Assembly (NCBI GenBank): GCA_007570785.1
Contig: ML664161.1
Coordinates: 45,113,273-45,177,272, forward strand
Reading direction: 5' to 3'
From: Antilocapra americana
Taxonomy: Eukaryota > Chordata > Mammalia > Artiodactyla > Antilocapridae
Length of the DNA: 64,000 nucleotides
Below are positions 13,010-25,500 of the stretch, piece after piece. Made by a program: the position numbers and the translations under genes. Numbering within the stretch: position 1 is the first letter of the stretch; every line of letters starts with the position of its first letter. Under the pieces are notes generated by a model, which saw nothing but the letters and a program-made list of their open reading frames with translations, ran no database searches and was not told the origin of the DNA.

Positions 13010-13425
13010 ATAAATTGATTCTCTTTCAGTTCTGGAGGCTAAAAGTCCAAAAACAAGTTTGCCCACAGGGCTACACTCCCTCCAAAGTGTTTGTGGGCTG
13101 TATGCTATTTATCTATTTCAGCTTTTGGTGGTTCCAGGCATTCCTGGGCTTATTGTAACATCACTCTGGTCTCTGCTTCCATGATCACACTGTCTTCTCT
13201 TCCCTTCTATGCATATGTCTTGTGAAGGTACTTTTCATAGATTTAGGGCATGCTGAGATAATCCAGGATGATCTCATCTCACGGTCCTTGTCTGAAATCA
13301 CACTGGTACAGACTTGTTTTCCAAATAATATCACATTCTTAGGTTCTAGGGACTATGATGTGAACCTCATTATCTTACAGAAGAGTGAAGTGGACTCTTT
13401 CAGAACACCAAAGGCTGGATTTAAG
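13010..13425 (+). repeat. Ancient interspersed repeat, family not assigned (copy 2)
   Basis: TCAGTTCTGGAGGCTAAAAG, GCTTTTGGTGGTTCCAGGCA and AATCCAGGATGATCTCATCT parallel the copy at 9112-9530. Both are on the plus strand. Confidence 0.6.
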
Positions 13426-13462
13426 TAGTAACTCCTGGAGAATTTCTCCAAGTTTTGATCAA

Positions 13463-13590
13463 AGTAAAGTGAAGTGAAGTCACTCAGTCATGTCCAACTC
13501 TTTGCGACCCCATGGACCTACCAGGCTTCTCTGTCCATGGGATTCTCCAGGCAAGAGTACTGGAGTGGGTTGCCATTGCCATCTCCATTA
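13463..13590 (-). mobile_element. Bov-tA/Bov-A SINE (partial)
   Basis: Reverse-strand SINE: AAGTCACTCAGTCATGTCCA, GGGATTCTCCAGGCAAGAGT, ending GGTTGCCATTGCCATCTCC. Confidence 0.88.
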
Positions 13591-13739
13591 CATCAAAAAT
13601 TTATATCACATCCTGGTTTTTTCCCATATAGTCATGTCTAGTTTTGCCAGTTTCTAATTGGAAAAATTAGTCTTCCCAAACTTCCAGGAATTTTGTTGTA
13701 GTTGTTATTGTTGTTCTTGTGGTGGTTGTTGTCAAATAG

Positions 13740-13860
13740 AATAATGATACCCTTTCATAAGGTTATTGTGAATATTAAATGACATAATGTATGAACACCA
13801 ATCAGCACTATGCCTAGCAAAATATCACAAAATGTTAATTATTATTATTATTATTATTTA
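13740..13860 (+). repeat. MIR-like fragment ending in an (ATT)n microsatellite
   Basis: ATAAGGTTATTGTGAATATT and ATGACATAATGTATGAACAC resemble the MIR 3' part; a run of ATT units lies at about 13836-13860. Confidence 0.55.
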
Positions 13861-16800
13861 GTACTTTGAAGTTTTTAGTGTGCAACTAGTGATTCTTCTG
13901 ATTTAATACTGTAATCCCACAGTTGGGTAGGTATTATGTCAGGAGACCTAGTCTTAGCAAGATACTACCACAACATTGGTTTAAATATTGATTTTTATTT
14001 GTCCCTTCTCTTCCCCAAAGTGATTTGAAGCAGTTTCAAAATATATACTTAAAAAGTAAATTGGGAAAATCAACCAAGTGGAAAGTAAGTATTCATATCA
14101 ACCATGATGATAAATTCAAACTCCATCAATTGAGTGTCATAACTGGCTCTTAAAGGAATATTAGCAGTGGCTCTGGCTCTTCTGGATAGCAGGGTAATGG
14201 GTTAATTATTTTTTATGTCTCTATTTCCCCTGTTTTTACTCTTCTGTACTTAATAATTTTTCTATAATGGATATGTTTTTATTATTTTTATAATCAGAAA
14301 GAAGTTTTTAATCGAACTTCTTGATAGTCAAGGAAAGAGGGCATGCATATAGTAAAATCAGAAAAGAAGGAGTGTGTCATTTCCTTTGGGAAAATCAGTT
14401 TTTATAGTATTGTTTTTATTTGGAATACTAATCAGTATAATATACTTTTAACTCAGCATCATTTCTCAGCAAGTACATTGAAAATGACCACAGATGCTTC
14501 TTGCAGCATTGATCAAAAAGAACAGAAGGCGTACACGATTCTGTAATGGACTAAGATTATGTAGTCTTTAGACAATCACTCCTAAAAATCACCGTGAAGA
14601 GAGCCCAAGAGTAAGTGAGAAAAGTGGCTCTGGTTCATTGGTTTGGAGTCTGAGAATGTGCCCAGAGCTGGCTATAACAGTTTGGAGTATCTGGGGAAGA
14701 TAAGTATGTGTTTAAAATTTTGCAATAATATTGTGTGTAGTTTAATTCCAGAGATGATGAAGTACCTGGTCTAGATGGGTGGCCTTTAGCCTGTAGCCAC
14801 TTTAAGAGCTGGAACACTATACTCTTTGAGGTAGGCTCTAGTCATTGGGAGATTAAAAGCAGGGCACTTGAGATTATATTTCCATTCATAAAGATCTAGA
14901 GTAATTCAGTGTTGTTGATTGAGAAAGATTTTATTTGGAAAACAGATGAAAATTCAGCAGAGATGAATAAACTGAAAATACAGGTCATGATATTATTCTT
15001 GTTCAGAGGAAAGTCTTCCCTCAAGTAGCCCATTTGTAGCAAAGTTGAATCCAATTCTTTTTAAAATTTGATTTATGAGTAATACAAGCATATACAAAAG
15101 TAGAGAGAAGAGTATAAATAATCTCAATTTCAACAGTTTCTGCATATGGCCCATCTTATTCCCTATCATCCATATTAAAGATATCATTACATATGTAATG
15201 ATGTAGAATCAAAACATAAAATTGAATTATAATAAGTACATTTATAAATTTTATTTCCAATTCATGACATCATGAATTTTCATAAGTTATTCTAAATACA
15301 CACAGGAAGGTTTATTTTGTCTGCCCTTAAGTTTTAAATTTCTCCAGGAAAAGAATTTTTCCCATGTCTTCCTTGGCAACTCTCTCTCAGGACCCAGGAC
15401 AGCTAGGTGGCTGAAAGAGCACTTAGTAAATGCTACCCACTGAAAGCTACATGCTGCTGTTCTGGTCACCATAAATATAGCTAGCAGAATATGGATCAAA
15501 TAGCAAAGATAAATGTAGCGTTTCTAATAGCTGTATGGTTAGAAAACCATATATACTTTATCAGTACAAAAGCCAATTATCACAACTGCACCTAATGACA
15601 TCATCACCTTTATTCCATTTCCTTGTTCAAGAAACCAAGTCAAACACAAATTCCAAACTTGTGAAATCACTCGTTTTCTTTCTTTTCATCTTTTTATCAT
15701 TTTTGTAATGTTCTCTCTTAACATGTTTTGCTTTTGAAAACCGATGACTGGAAATTCATTCAAGTCTGACTGGATGAGTGTTAGTTCTTGTGGCCTTTTT
15801 AATTTTTATTTTAAACCTGATATATCTCAAACATTGCCCCTCCTAAGCCAAGAATTTGCATGCCTGCCCTCCCGGTCTCTTTGTCTGTCTCTCTCTTGTC
15901 AACATTCACCTCCAAAATTAGCTTAGCTGAAAATGATCAAAACTCTTCTAGTCAGGGGAAAAATTTCCCAGAATTTAAGCGTCAGGTCAAAACTACATAT
16001 TATCTATCAAACCAGATGTGTAACTGTTCACTGCCAAAGGAGCTGGAGGAACATCAAACACCAGAGATGGGAATAGCTTTAAATCTCATGCAGATGGAGG
16101 TGGTGCAGGGAAGTTTGGGTTTCCAGTAAGCTCTGCCAGCCGGTAAATACCCATAAACTTAAGAAATGGTTTTTCTTGGCTAAGCAGATTGCCTCAGGCA
16201 GTATGAGAGCCTTTTGTCTATAATCACAGATGGAGTTCCAACTCCTGGTTCTTTCAGGTGTCCCGTAAAGGAGTGAAACTGTGGCTTTAGTGAATCACGT
16301 GGCATTCTGAGGTTTGTTTTCTTATCTCTAAAAGCTTTTTTAATTCTAACTTTCTATATTGTCACACAGTTTCTTTCAATGCCTTTTGGCATGCATCAGG
16401 AAATGTCAGCTTACTCAGGGCATGTCAGTCAGTTTTTGAGTTCTCAGGAATGGCTGCTGACTTTGTTTACAGAAGATGGTGGCTATCCGTGACACTTTGG
16501 GGATAGGAGCCTGTCAAATCAAATACAACTTGGTAGGCCTGGAGTTCACTTGAGGAACACATTCTCTCTTTCCAAGGGATTTGTAGATTAAAGTTAGCTC
16601 TAAGACAAATTAGAGAAAAGCATCTCCTTCTCCCAAGTGGTTCCAACCAAGCTCAGGCAGCTGTAGAACTAGCTTCGTCTCTCAGCATCTCACTGGGACA
16701 AGGGAAAAGGGAGATAAAATTCTAAGCCATCTTTGAGCGGCATGCTGTATTTCATGAACACTGGCCTAGGCCAATGCTACCCACCGCTAAAGATATCAAA

Positions 16801-17959
16801 GTGTTTCCACCCAACTGGTCACTGTTTCTGAAATTTTAGTGCTTCCTGACGTTTCTTAACTAGAAAGCACATGGTTTATTAATCAATATACTACTTAAAA
16901 GCACTTAATTAAAGCCATTGATACTTACAATATTGTTGATATTTACAATATTACAGTAAGAAGGGAAACCAAGGTGTATACAAGTTCAGGAAATTATTAC
17001 ATACAAAGCTAAATAGCAAAGGCAGATCCAGAATCACATGGTATCTGAAGTGCATCATCAGGGCAGCTAGGCTTCAGTGACTTTTGCCCTTGAATTACAA
17101 AGCGAAAGCTACTTTCAGGAAAACATAACTCACTTTTTGAGTTCCAACTGTTTGATTTGAGCACTCCCCTCTCTAGGCTCATATGATTTAGGCGAAAAGC
17201 ATCTAAATATCTGTTGAATTCTCTGGAACCTTTCAAATTCTGGAAAGGTCTTTCCATCATGGCATATTATCAAATCTGGTAAAGCAACATAATTCTATGG
17301 AGAGCTTTCAGGAGTATCAATTTTTGCATCCTTTTTAAATGTTGGAGGGCTCTCCGCCATCTCTGATGGCAGATGGTGGCTGTTAATACTCTGGAGCAAA
17401 ACTGTATTCAGAAAGCTGATGCCCAGTAGATAAGATTTTAACTTTTGTGGGTTTTTATTCTTTTGGGTTTTGCTTTGTTTTAATAGAGTGCCAACATGAT
17501 CAAGGGGTTGGAGGGCCTTCTCCCTGGCTTACAGAAAACCATTTTCTTACTGACCAGGTTCACTTTGTCTGAAACGCAACAAGTCAAAATGCTAAGACAC
17601 TGACTTTTGTGTGTTCTCTTCTTTTGGTCTTATCCTCAGCACAAAGAAAAGCTATGTCATCCCGGATGATGTATTAGGGTCCCTGCTTCTTTGGAAACAA
17701 AGCCCAGTAGGTTTTCTCTCTGCTCAGCCAGCTTCTACTGCCAGCACTCCTATTTCCACCTCAACCCCACATCCACTTCCAGACAAGGGTGGAGCCGACT
17801 GTGAGAAGGAACTTGGAGCAACTGAGGACATGAGACCTGTAGTGTTTCACTGTGGGTTTTGAGGTAACAGAGCAGACATGCTTCAGCAGTAAGCTGGCAC
17901 ATGTTGAGAGCTATACTCCTTCTCACTTGAGCCTTTACAGATACTAAATGAGACAAACT
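13861..17959. other. Intergenic, nothing recognised
   Basis: About 4 kb without identifiable repeat, splice structure or conserved coding. Several short open frames occur but none shows a domain, signal peptide or splice context that I can support. Confidence 0.45.
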
Positions 17960-18115
17960 TAGTGCACTCCCAATTTATAATTGAGGACATGTAAATTCAG
18001 GGATATTAAGTGACTGGTCAAAGATCACACATTACTGAATATCAGGGACAAAATTTAAACACCATTCTTTTGGTTCTGAATCCATTACACTTGTCTCTAT
18101 GCTTCCTGACCATCC
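17960..18115 (-). repeat. MIR element
   Basis: GATATTAAGTGACTGGTCAA, AGATCACACATTACTGAATA and TTTTGGTTCTGAATCCATTA follow the reverse complement of the MIR core. Confidence 0.6.
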
Positions 18116-18239
18116 ATTTCTAAAAGTCCTATTCTCTAGTTCAATCGTATTTTCTCATAGGGCAGGAGGGATGCTCCAGTGCAAAGCTGTTTAAGCTACC
18201 CCTCCCTCCCTCCCCTAATGTATTGTCACAAAATTGATT

Positions 18240-18770
18240 TGCTCAAGAAATATTCTTAGACTGCTTATACTAAGTGCTAGGGAAAAGCAAGCCAACAGAT
18301 TAAAACCTCTGCCCTCATGAAGCATACAGTCTATTGGAAGGTGACAGATGATAAACAAAATAAATGAGTAAAGCAGGTAGCATGCTAGATAGTGATGGAT
18401 GCAAGGAAGAAAAATGAAGCAGAAGAGGGGGAGAGAAAGGGTTTGTGGGGGAAAAGGCTTATGTGGCTACTTTCAGGAAGAACATTCTAGGCAGAGAGAA
18501 GAGTTAAGTGCCAAGGTTTTGTGGTGGAAATCTGTCTGAATATTGGTGAAATAGCAAGAAAAGGGTAGTGTGGCTGGCAGAGTATAAACAGGAGAAAGAG
18601 CAGTAGAAGGTGATTTTAGAGTATCAGGGAGCCCAGTCATGAAGGTCCATAAAGCCCATGTAAAGACTGGCTTCTTCTCTAAATAAGATGGGAAGCACTT
18701 AGAGATTTTGTGTAGAAGAATGACAAAATCTGTCTTGACCTATATTTTAAGACAAATATGAGAATAGTCT
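18240..18770 (+). repeat. Ancient LINE-like repeat, family not assigned
   Basis: Phrases such as CTGCCCTCATGAAGCATACA, GAACATTCTAGGCAGAGAGA and TAAGATGGGAAGCACTTAGA resemble an old mammalian LINE (L2/CR1 group suspected). Confidence 0.45.
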
Positions 18771-18789
18771 AAAAGGGGAAGAAAGCAGA

Positions 18790-19090
18790 AGCAGGGAGAT
18801 TAATTAGAAAGCTACATCAATATATACACTACCATGTGTAAAATAGGCAGCTAGTGGGAAGCTGTTGTATAACACAGGGAACCAGCTCAGTGCTCTGGGA
18901 TGACTGAGGGGGCTGGGATGTGGGGGAAGAGGGGTTGGGAGGGGGGCTCAAGAGGGAGGAGATATATGTATACTTACGGCTGAGTCACATTGTGGTACAA
19001 CAGAAACCAACATGACAGAGCAGTTATCCTCCACTTAAAATAAATTTTAAATTTTTTAAATTTAAAATAAATTTTTAAAAAGGAATAAAA
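18790..19090 (+). mobile_element. L1 3' UTR fragment
   Basis: GGAAGCTGTTGTATAACACA, a G-rich run near 18930, GGCTGAGTCACATTGTGG and a final AAATAAATTTTTAAAAA tail are typical of bovine L1 3' ends. Confidence 0.7.
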
Positions 19091-19309
19091 AAAGTTATTA
19101 ATATGTCAACAGCCTATGAGAATGAGAATGACACTTTGGGCCAGGTGGTAAGATTCAAGGTAAGAGTTATATTCTAAGTATATATTGACAGATCAAATAG
19201 GAATATACTGACAAATAGGATATCAGATGAATGAAAGTATAAGTGGAGGGAACAGAGAGGGCACTGGGCAGGAAGTCCGGGATTCTGAGTTGGAGTTTTA
19301 GTCCCATCT

Positions 19310-19362
19310 TATGTCCATAGGGTCACAAAGAATTGGACATGATTTAGTGACTGAACAACAAT
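19310..19362 (+). repeat. BovB/Bov-tA tail fragment
   Basis: GTCACAAAGAATTGGACATG followed by ATTTAGTGACTGAACAAC. Too short to assign to LINE or SINE. Confidence 0.7.
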
Positions 19363-21229
19363 AACCTGTTTTCAGTGTTACCTAAAGAAAGTCACTGAAA
19401 ACCTTAGGGCCTCATTTTTCACACTTATAAAAACAGGCTTGAAAACCTTCCCCACCTCACAAGGTTCAAATGTATATGATGTCTATGCAAGAGCTGGCTT
19501 GCTTACAACTGAACCACAGCTCTGTGTGACCTTGTCCAAGTTCATTAGACTGTGGTGGGGAGACCGAAGTCAAATCTGGAAGCATTTTGAGCCCAATGAA
19601 AACAAAATTACAGTTGTCAGGAATTACTTTAAGAAGCTTTATTTTTAGAAAGTTAAATCTTTTTCTCGATGAGCTAAAAAACCATAGAAGAAAGTTGGTC
19701 CAAGAAAAACTCTTTAACCAAAGCTTCATAGTCCTTGGCCATCATGTGGATTTTGTATTTTTTGTATTCTTTGAATTTGTATGTATGATATGTTACCTAG
19801 TTGGTGGTTAAAAAGTTCCACCCCCTCCCCCCACACTCTTATCTTCAGTTTTAGTTCTATATAAGCACAGAAAACTTCTTTTGCTTTCTCTTATCTCTGA
19901 GCTCATTTACCATCACCCTGGAAAGTTTGTAAATTTTTACTGCCAAGAAAATTTTGTGATTGAGTTATTCTAAGTGACTCAAATATTTACAACTTTCCCA
20001 ACCTTGATTAAATATACAAAGCCCAAACTGTCTTTTTCTAATTCACAAATTCGGAAAAAGCTCTCCTAATTGAAAGGGTCAGGATGAGTGAAGGGGGAAC
20101 TGGTGAGCCCCTCCCAGGAGCAAGAGGACAGCCCTCACAGGGAAACACCAGCTCGCCACGCCATCTGCCTTCTCAGAATCAGGCAGTCTGAGCTGTGCCT
20201 TCCACTGCCTCTCTTTACTCTCTATGATCCTCCCAAGTCTTTCCCATCAAAGTCTACCAACTCTAAGTCCAAGTCTCTCAATACCCTCCAAGGTAACTGA
20301 TTAGCCATTTAATACATCAATTTAATTATCCGGAAGAAGGATTAGACCAAGGCTTCTCTGCAGGGGAATTCCCAGAAAGGTAATGGCCTAAATACAATTA
20401 TAGTGGAATGCTTAGGCACTGTGAAGACAGCTATTTCGTAAAGGAAAGGCTATTTCACAGCCTTTGGGCACTCAGGAAATCTCATAAGATGGTATCCTTC
20501 TTTGCCTATCCTTTAAGTGAGCCGTCCTTAAAACTGCCCTTGGGGCCATTCCAGGGGCTCCACAAAGTCAAAACTACTGTCCTAATCACACCAGTCCCTT
20601 ATTCTCGATTCTCTTACAAATGTGTTGTGGAGCTTTCAAGAAGTTACCTGATGTATGATGTTACTATCACTCTGATGACCCAATGAAACGTATGCTTGTA
20701 GGGTTTTGTTTTTAAAATGTATTGGTTTTAATATCAAATATGGTAAATATCAACAGACATAATTTGCTATATAAGAAAGCTCTTTGGGGTCCTCAGTGAT
20801 GTTTTTGCGTATGTAAAGGGGCCCTGAGACCTTTAAATGTTTGGAGCTACTGCTCCAAGTTACACGATCTGATCTGGCAACTGAGATGCCAGGAATACAG
20901 CAAAATCAGAAGCAGGATATTAAGTCCTACTAAATTCAAAGCCATGCGAGCTAATTCATTTGAAAAGGTCAGTATCTAAAAGCAAAATCAAAACAGCATA
21001 TATAAGGAAGTGTTCCAAAACTGACCGGGTCATATCACCAACATGAAGGAGCTCTCACTGGTCAGAAAAAGACATCTGACTTGTGATGTTGTGAGAAATC
21101 AGAAGTGTCAACAGCATCTTTTAGAAGACTAAGAGAGAGAGGGGAGGGCTTCACACACAGAGGGAAAATATAAGTATTATCATTAATGTCCACATTTTCC
21201 ACATTCCCCAAGAGAATATCATGAACCAA
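19363..21229. other. Region downstream of CD200, nothing recognised
   Basis: No repeat or gene identified between the SINE tail and the presumed CD200 poly(A) site. BTLA, the next gene on this side in human, is not seen. Confidence 0.45.
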
Positions 21230-22515
21230 ATAGTCAGAGTAGACACTTTTAATTATTTAGTATATTAATACAAATATATGAAATAATACATAATTAAATA
21301 ACATATGAAAAGCTTACTAAATATATAAATATTCAATACAACACTAAAGACAGCTTAAGTTTTAGTTCCTAGGTCACTGGATACAGACAAGAAAGCAAAA
21401 GATACTGAAAAAGTCACCAGCTTGGTCCAATGATGATTTAAGAGTTCAAAACTGTTCCACTAGTTAGAACAATATGTTTACAACAAACAAATTTGTACAG
21501 CCATACATGCTTCCTCCACTACTGTGACAAGTTACTTTATGTGAAAAAAAAGTTGGGGGAGGCAAAGCATTTGAATTAACTGACTGATTGAGAAAATTTT
21601 CTAAACACCTCTTTTCATAATATATTTCATTACACTAGGTTGAATTTAGAATGATTAGAATAGGGCTGGGTCATATTATGAGACAAATGGATGAGAAATG
21701 CATGCTTTTTAAAAAATGCAAGCTGCTGCCTAAGACTAGCAATATTTAGTCTGCTATAAAAACAGATAAGCAAAGTTAAGGTTGCCAATGTTACTTCACA
21801 ATAAATTCAGTTCCACTACCATTGTGGTAAACATCACAGAAGTACATGAAGAAGAGCAGTGAAACTGAGAGTTCTAGAAAGACCAGTTCATAGCAAAAAC
21901 AGTAAGCAGGCAGTGGACGAGATACCCAGTGATGAGGAAATAGACTTATGGACCAAAGAAGAAGGGAAGAAGAGATGGCATATCCACAGAAAGGCAAAAG
22001 GCAGTCTCAGAAAAGTTCTTTGGTCCCTACCTTCCTGGATTCTTCTCGCTTTCATTTCTTTTCTCTCTATTTATCCTTTTCTTTTTCCTGGAATTACTTC
22101 TGTTTTTAGAGCAGAATGGCAAATTATTTGGTCCAACTTCTTAACTTTCTGGATGCGAATGTGAAAGTTCATTGAAATATGATTAACACAGAGCTGCCAC
22201 CAGTTGGAGTCAAAGTCAACTTCCGAGCGGTGGCTCCTGGCTCCAAGTCCAGTGTCCTTTCAACAGCACAACACTGCATCGTTTTACAAAACCAAGTCCT
22301 ACAACAGACCTGAGAGGTAAAATGACTTCCTCTGGGAACTCACAGAAGCACTGGGTGGCCTACGTGGCAGTGGAAAGTCTTGAAATTCTTAGGCCTTCGA
22401 CTCCCATTTTTTTGCTCTTTCAGGTTCCTTGAAGGATGACCCTCTTTCTTCTGCTTGCCTCCTGAGTCAGATTCAAGTAGGCCAGGAAATAACTTCCAGG
22501 GTTCTGTTGACTCCT
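21230..22515 (-). other. CD200: CD200 3' untranslated region (end approximate)
   Basis: Follows the TAG stop. A candidate poly(A) signal, ATTAAA, is at 21253-21248, roughly 1.26 kb after the stop, which is about the length I recall for the human 3' UTR. No AATAAA on the minus strand was seen nearer the stop. A MIR-like stretch lies inside at about 22150-22285. The exact cleavage site is not visible. Confidence 0.55.
22150..22285 (-). repeat. MIR-like sequence inside the CD200 3' UTR
   Basis: ATTAACACAGAGCTGCCACC, GTGGCTCCTGGCTCCAAGTC and TTTCAACAGCACAACACTGC follow the reverse complement of a MIR, diverged. Confidence 0.45.
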
Positions 22516-22523
22516 CTAGGGCT
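22516..22523 (-). CDS. CD200: CD200 terminal coding exon (E-P-stop)
   Basis: The acceptor is a pyrimidine-rich TCTTTCTTTTACCCAG. The exon opens AG CCC TAG, so with the last G of exon 5 it reads Glu-Pro-stop. This is the same ending as human CD200 (QDREP). Only 8 coding bases are in this exon; the rest is 3' UTR. Confidence 0.9.
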
Positions 22524-25500
22524 CTGGGTAAAAGAAAGATCAAGATACGAACTTTGAACATTTATAATTTCTATTCTAATAGATTTTCAGAAGATAGATA
22601 ATAGAAGACCAACAAACACAGAATTTTCCAGTGCATATTTCATCAGCAAAGAGAAGGAAGTAGATACCGCTGACCGAGCGTGCTATGAGGCCCCGTGACT
22701 CCCTTTAAAAGGATATGAGTAGTTTAGTAAATAATAGCTTACTATTCTTAAGCAAGATTTTACTTGCTTAATAACACATGTAAGACTACAAGTAAAAGAA
22801 CAGGCTCAAGAATTCCAAATGATCCACATGTATTTTATTTATAAGATTTTAAGCTTTGTTTCCTGTGGATACTCACTTAATGGACATCAAGGTGGGAATG
22901 GTCACAAACTAGACAGATGGAGGCCCTTACAAGACTATTAGCTTTCTAGCTCTTAAACTGGGAGAAAGTGGGCCTCCCTACGAGGCAGGTAAACACTGAA
23001 GTAAAAGATCTGGGATTTTATCTTGGCTCCAAATCTCATTCTCTGTGTAATCTTAAGTAATTCTTTACTGGAACCTTAAGTTTTGCATATTTTAACTGTG
23101 TCAACATTTCTAATACCAGTGATTTGTTACATGGTGAAAGACACAGAACAGCTCAGGCAAGAACGCCCAGACTTGCAGGTCTGTTAACCACCAACTTTAT
23201 GACTGGATTTTGTTATGACATTTTGATATGATGGGTGGTATTGGTACCGATTCAAGGGTAAAATTTTATAGACCAATAGCCTTGGGATGCAAGATTTCTC
23301 CCAGCAGTTCTAACCTAGTTGTTCAATAATAAAGGCTTCACATTTTTCTCATTTAAAGCATCCCTTCTTCTGCTTGAAACTATGACTACACTGGGATGGG
23401 CTGAGAGTTACCACTCAGCCAGCCTTCACCTGGGAAGCTTAAGTACAATTATTAGTAAAGCAAAGATTTTAATTTTTTTTGGAAACATATATCTTTTATA
23501 GTGCTCTTCCAATTAATCTCCAATTTCAGCATTACCAGTTATTTACTGAGTACTGCTGTTATTTGATAGAGTCCTAAGCTTAAAATAGGAGAAAATGACT
23601 TGATTCTACCCAGGATATTGTGTTTTGCTAACATTGCCATTATCATCATTGCAGAGAACCCATTTATAAGGTTAGTTTATTGTAAAGCAAAGTGGGAAAA
23701 ATCAAGGTAATTATATAGATAATATGAGTTTAAATAAATCACTTTTACCTGAAATAGTTAGATATTTTGAAGAAAAATGAAGTTTGGAATATGCATTTCA
23801 CATGATTTGTGTAAGTCTTCTATTGGTTTCCAATTCAACCATGACCCAAACAATAGAGGACTGCTACTCAAAATAAAAATTTCTAAAAATTAGGTGATTA
23901 TCTATGGTAATATGCCCCAAAGTGAAGTTGTTTCTGAGAAGCTTGTAATCATTGGTGGGTTGGCTAATGAGAAATAAAAGATTATTCTTAACCTCAAATT
24001 TAATGTTTTTATAGTATATCTAAGGGGCAAATTTATGACATCAACTGGGTTTCAATAGAAAAAAACTATCAAGAAATTTCCCTAGGAAATTTTAATTTCT
24101 TTTCACTTTCTATTTAGTAACAGAGTACTGATTCATAAAAGAAAAAAAAATGTTCTTTGAAAACCTATTAATCTATTATCATATTGTTGTAGTCTCATGA
24201 GAAGTAACTGTAATGATCTCACTAAGAATGATGCAAAGAGAAACTGCCTCTAACCCACCACACCTTCCTCCGAGAACAGCTTTACTGTTGGAAAAAACCA
24301 GCATTAACACTCTCTGGCATTACACCAAACCATAAGAAAAGGGGCCTGACTTCTCTATGAAAGTAACATCTGTCATTACAGATTACCCCTCTGTCTACAA
24401 CCTATAAATTTGCTTATGTTTTTGTGAGCAATAAACCAGTGATTTTAATCTACAATAAATACTTTTGGTCATTTATCTAACAAAGATTTGAACTTAACAG
24501 ACTTTTCTTACCAGATGTGTCTGACTACTGGCAGCTCCATGGAGATGATTCTTTGTCTACTCATATTCAATAAGCTCAAAAACTAATTCACCTCTACTTT
24601 TTCTTTCCCCACAAACGGATCACACACACAAACACACACACACTCTCACTCTCAGTTCCCCCTCTCCACTTCCATTTCTGTTCACATGACCATTTTTTCA
24701 GGTCACTGAGATCCAGAATCCTGGGGTCATTTTGACTGATCGTGTTTCCCTGTCCATCCAAAAGTTTTATGTTTCAGAAGATAATAGAAAGAAAAAGAGA
24801 GGAGAAAAAAACACAAAGTAAGGGTAAAGAAAGATATTTTGTAATAGCCTAAATGGGAAAATAATTTGAAAAAGCATAGACATATGTATAACTGAATCAC
24901 TTTGCTGCACACCTGAAACTAAGGCAAATTGTAAATCAACTATAATCCAATATAAAACAAAAATTAAAGATGACAAGCAAATGTGGTAAGACCATTCACC
25001 TTCATCACAAATTGACAATCAAAATTTTTTCCTTAAAGAAATTTTAGTGAGTTTTCTTCCAAATTTTTGAATTACTTAAGTTTTGGTCTTAACAAGCCAG
25101 TATTTTCTCAGCCTTGAGAGTTTGTCTCAAGTGTCAGCTATGCTGGAGATAAACTTTTTATGCAGAAGCCTCAGTAGACTGGATTTGATCCCTGATCTCT
25201 GGGTTGGAAAGATCCCCAGAGGAAAGAAATGGTAATCTACTCCACTGTTCTTGCCAGGATAATCCCATGGACAGGGGAATCTGGCAGGCTACAGTCCATG
25301 GGGTTACAAAGAGTGGGACAGAGCTGAGTAACTGAGCACAAGGAGCTCTATGGGCTTAAATTTATGAGCGATAAGATTATCTGATTTGCAATCTCCTGTC
25401 CCCTACAGAACAAATCCTTTTATCTACATCTGCAAAAGGTCATTGATGCTAGTGATTTGTTGTTTTTCTTACAAAATCACAAGAATTGATCTAGTGTTTA

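Noticed and set aside
17611..17862. 83-codon plus-strand frame preceded by a TCCTCAG acceptor-like site
   Set aside because: No donor, no recognisable domain and no partner exon nearby; treated as chance.
1..21229. BTLA exons expected on this side from human synteny
   Set aside because: No Ig or ITIM/ITSM-type coding was found; in human the gene lies tens of kilobases from CD200, so it is probably outside the window.
24620..24657. Regular repeats that might suggest a CRISPR array
   Set aside because: A simple CA microsatellite without spacers, in a vertebrate genome.
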